Source: Adhaeribacter aerolatus
GTDB lineage: Bacteria > Bacteroidota > Bacteroidia > Cytophagales > Hymenobacteraceae
Length of the DNA: 64,000 nucleotides
Direction of reading: 5' to 3'
Assembly (NCBI RefSeq): GCF_007991635.1
Contig: NZ_BJYS01000025.1
Span: 55,768-119,767, forward strand
Position 1 is the first letter of the stretch. Every line of letters begins with the position of its first letter. Shown here one piece after another: positions 62,574 to 64,000 of this stretch. Under the pieces are notes generated by a model. That model did no database searches. It was not told where the DNA came from and saw nothing but the letters and a program-made list of their open reading frames with translations. A program made the position numbers and the translations under genes.

Positions 62574-62969
62574 ATGTTTCAAGGGTTAAGAACCGTAATA
62601 TACCACGTGCCCGATTTGGCCAAAGCCAAGGCCTGGTACAGCGCCGCCTTAAATATATTGCCTTATTTTGATGAGCCTTTTTACGTCGGCTTTAACGTGG
62701 GAGGCTTTGAACTGGGTCTCGATCCGGATCCAACCAACGTAACTACAGGCAGCAATGTAGAAGCCTACTGGGGCGTACGCAATATAGACGAAGCCTACAA
62801 AAGTTTAATCGAAAAAGGAGCCCAGGAACACAAACCGGTTCGGGAAGTGGGCGGCGAAATTTACGTAGCCACGTTGCTGGACCCATTTGGCAATATTTTT
62901 GGCATTATTCAAAACCCGCATTTCGGCCAGGTTTCGGAAGAAACCGGTGAACTTTCCCATTTAGCATGA
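62574..62969 (+). CDS. VOC-family (glyoxalase-like) protein
   Basis: The 131-residue protein shows the paired beta-alpha-beta-beta-beta units of the vicinal oxygen chelate fold: TVIYHVPDLAKAKAWYSAALNILPYFDEPFYVGFNVGGFELGLDP and VEAYWGVRNIDEAYKSLIEKGAQEHKPVREVGGEIYVATLLDPFGNIFGII. The metal-ligand pattern (H/E) is incomplete by eye, so activity is open. Its last 4 bases overlap the start of the following glycosylase gene (ATGA), implying co-translation. Confidence 0.9.
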   Translation: MFQGLRTVIYHVPDLAKAKAWYSAALNILPYFDEPFYVGFNVGGFELGLDPDPTNVTTGSNVEAYWGVRNIDEAYKSLIEKGAQEHKPVREVGGEIYVATLLDPFGNIFGIIQNPHFGQVSEETGELSHLA

Positions 62970-63667
62970 CAGAATCCTTTGCCGATAAAGTAATCCGGTT
63001 TAATAAAAATCTGAATTTTACCGGGGTATTGCCGCCGGGCATCAATATTATGAATCCGTTCCGGGAAGACGAGAAAATTATTCCCATATCATCTGCCTTC
63101 TACCACAAGTTTTACCACGATACCAATTCCCGCCATTTGATCCTGGGCATTAATCCGGGCCGGTTTGGCGGCGGCGTTACGGGCGTACCGTTCACCGATT
63201 CGAAGCGGTTAAAAAACGAGTGTGGTATTGCCTATACCGGTAAAGAAACGCACGAGCCTTCGTCGGTTTTTGTGTACGATGTTATTCATGCTTACGGCGG
63301 CCCGGCGGCATTTTACCAGAAGTTTTACATTAATTCTATTTGTCCGCTCGGCTTTACGGCTACAGGCAAGAACGGTAAAGAAGTAAATTACAATTACTAC
63401 GATAGCCGCGAACTCACCGCCGCCGTGTACGACTTTATTATTCAAAGCATCCGCCAGCAAATTTCCTTTGGCATTAACACCAATGTTTGTTTTTGCTTTG
63501 GCACCGGTAAAAACGAGAAATTCCTGCGGCAACTCAACGCGGAGCAAAAGTTTTTCGAAAAGATTGTGGCCTTAGAGCACCCCCGGTTTGTAATGCAGTA
63601 CAAGGCCCGCACCAAAAGCATTTACATAGATAAGTACCTAGCCGCTTTTCATAAAGCAACTTTATAG
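62966..63667 (+). CDS. SMUG2-like uracil-DNA glycosylase-fold protein
   Basis: The 233-residue protein has the SMUG2/DUF4918 pattern: LNFTGVLPPGINIMNPFR, RHLILGINPGRFGGGVTGVPFTDSKRL (the GINPGRFG motif of the active-site loop), YINSICPLGFTATG, and a C-terminal EHPRFVMQYKARTKSIYIDKY. Enzymes of this type remove uracil or other deaminated bases from DNA. It overlaps the preceding VOC gene by 4 bp. Confidence 0.88.
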   Translation: MTESFADKVIRFNKNLNFTGVLPPGINIMNPFREDEKIIPISSAFYHKFYHDTNSRHLILGINPGRFGGGVTGVPFTDSKRLKNECGIAYTGKETHEPSSVFVYDVIHAYGGPAAFYQKFYINSICPLGFTATGKNGKEVNYNYYDSRELTAAVYDFIIQSIRQQISFGINTNVCFCFGTGKNEKFLRQLNAEQKFFEKIVALEHPRFVMQYKARTKSIYIDKYLAAFHKATL

Positions 63668-63929
63668 TGGCTTCATTTATGTATTATTGGTCCGGCTTAG
63701 GTATTTCAACATAAAATATTCTCCTGTGGCATTACGGTAAAGGCTTGGGGAAAATAAAAAGCAAATAAGACTTAAGTAGCGAAAATATTCTTGAAATCTA
63801 ATTTGCTGTAGCGGTACTTTAATTGAAATAGGTTTTGTATTTCGGCTGCTTTTTCTTTTGTTTTTACCTATAAATACTTACTTTTAAAGAATAAAATATC
63901 TTGATTTAACCTTCTGTAAGAAGAAAAAG

Positions 63930-64000
63930 ATGGCTAATAATAATTCGCGTCGTATGGCTCTAAAGAAAATTGCCGGTACTGCGGCTGCTGTAGCAGTGGG
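63930..64000 (+). CDS. Tat-exported protein, 3' partial
   Basis: The ATG at 63930 opens a frame with 23 complete codons before the window ends. It reads NNSRRMALKKIAGTAAAVAVG, a twin-arginine signal (SRRMALK) with a hydrophobic core. In Bacteroidota such starts are common on exported Gfo/Idh/MocA oxidoreductases, but nothing of the mature protein is visible here. Confidence 0.65.
   Translation, partial: MANNNSRRMALKKIAGTAAAVAV

Overview
The window reads as chromosomal DNA of a Bacteroidota member, most likely order Cytophagales and near the Hymenobacteraceae (Adhaeribacter, Rufibacter or Pontibacter-like). The grounds are two type IX secretion cargo proteins (one type A and one type B C-terminal signal), LytTR/LytS-type signalling, promoters of the TTTG-N19/20-TAnnTTTG type, almost no Shine-Dalgarno sequences, and AT-leaning intergenic DNA between genes of intermediate GC. 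The genus is inference. I saw no rRNA, tRNA, CRISPR array, prophage or transposase gene.

Layout. 1-9.8 kb: the 3' part of a secreted subtilisin-like protease, a TPR sensor kinase with a response-regulator/adenylate cyclase, then a LOG-family protein and an ABC permease on the minus strand. 9.9-17.5 kb: housekeeping genes queA, ispD, rplU-rpmA and nrdB-nrdA; a cluster of DnaA boxes lies in the rplU/nrdB divergent region. 17.5-19.7 kb: a distinctly AT-rich three-gene cassette (unknown protein, HExxH metalloprotease-like protein, dCTP-deaminase-fold protein), followed by a MITE-like palindromic element. 20.2-29 kb: a giant T9SS type B beta-propeller protein, an ECF sigma/anti-sigma-like operon, Hsp20, RlpA and hypotheticals. 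29.4-40.5 kb: four dispersed paralogues of a small secreted SH3b-like protein, interleaved with msrA, a ferredoxin reductase, a DUF5602-like lipoprotein, YdcF, DoxX, YwbE, TM2 and DUF983 proteins, and a second Hsp20. 41-47.9 kb: small stress and detoxification genes, including a subclass B1 metallo-beta-lactamase, a Fur-family regulator, a thioredoxin-reductase-like flavoprotein and a nitronate monooxygenase. 48-55 kb: gluconate permease and kinase, nucleoside and sugar MFS transporters, a BNR-repeat protein. 55.3-64 kb: a LytS/LytTR pair, Gfo/Idh/MocA oxidoreductase, alginate-lyase-family protein, esterase, VOC protein, SMUG2-like glycosylase, and the first codons of a Tat-exported protein.

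Most notable. (1) The AT-rich protease/dCTP-deaminase-like cassette directly downstream of nrdA resembles an accessory, possibly defence-related, nucleotide-pool module. (2) Two SH3b paralogue genes share a sigma-54-like -24/-12 element with an inverted repeat exactly 79 bp upstream, and the second hsp20 gene also has a sigma-54-like element. (3) DnaA boxes stand next to a Bacteroidota-type -7 element upstream of nrdB. (4) Several unclassified intergenic repeats occur, including a 150-175 bp dispersed pair 26 kb apart.

All calls come from reading motifs and gene context by eye; no database search was possible.
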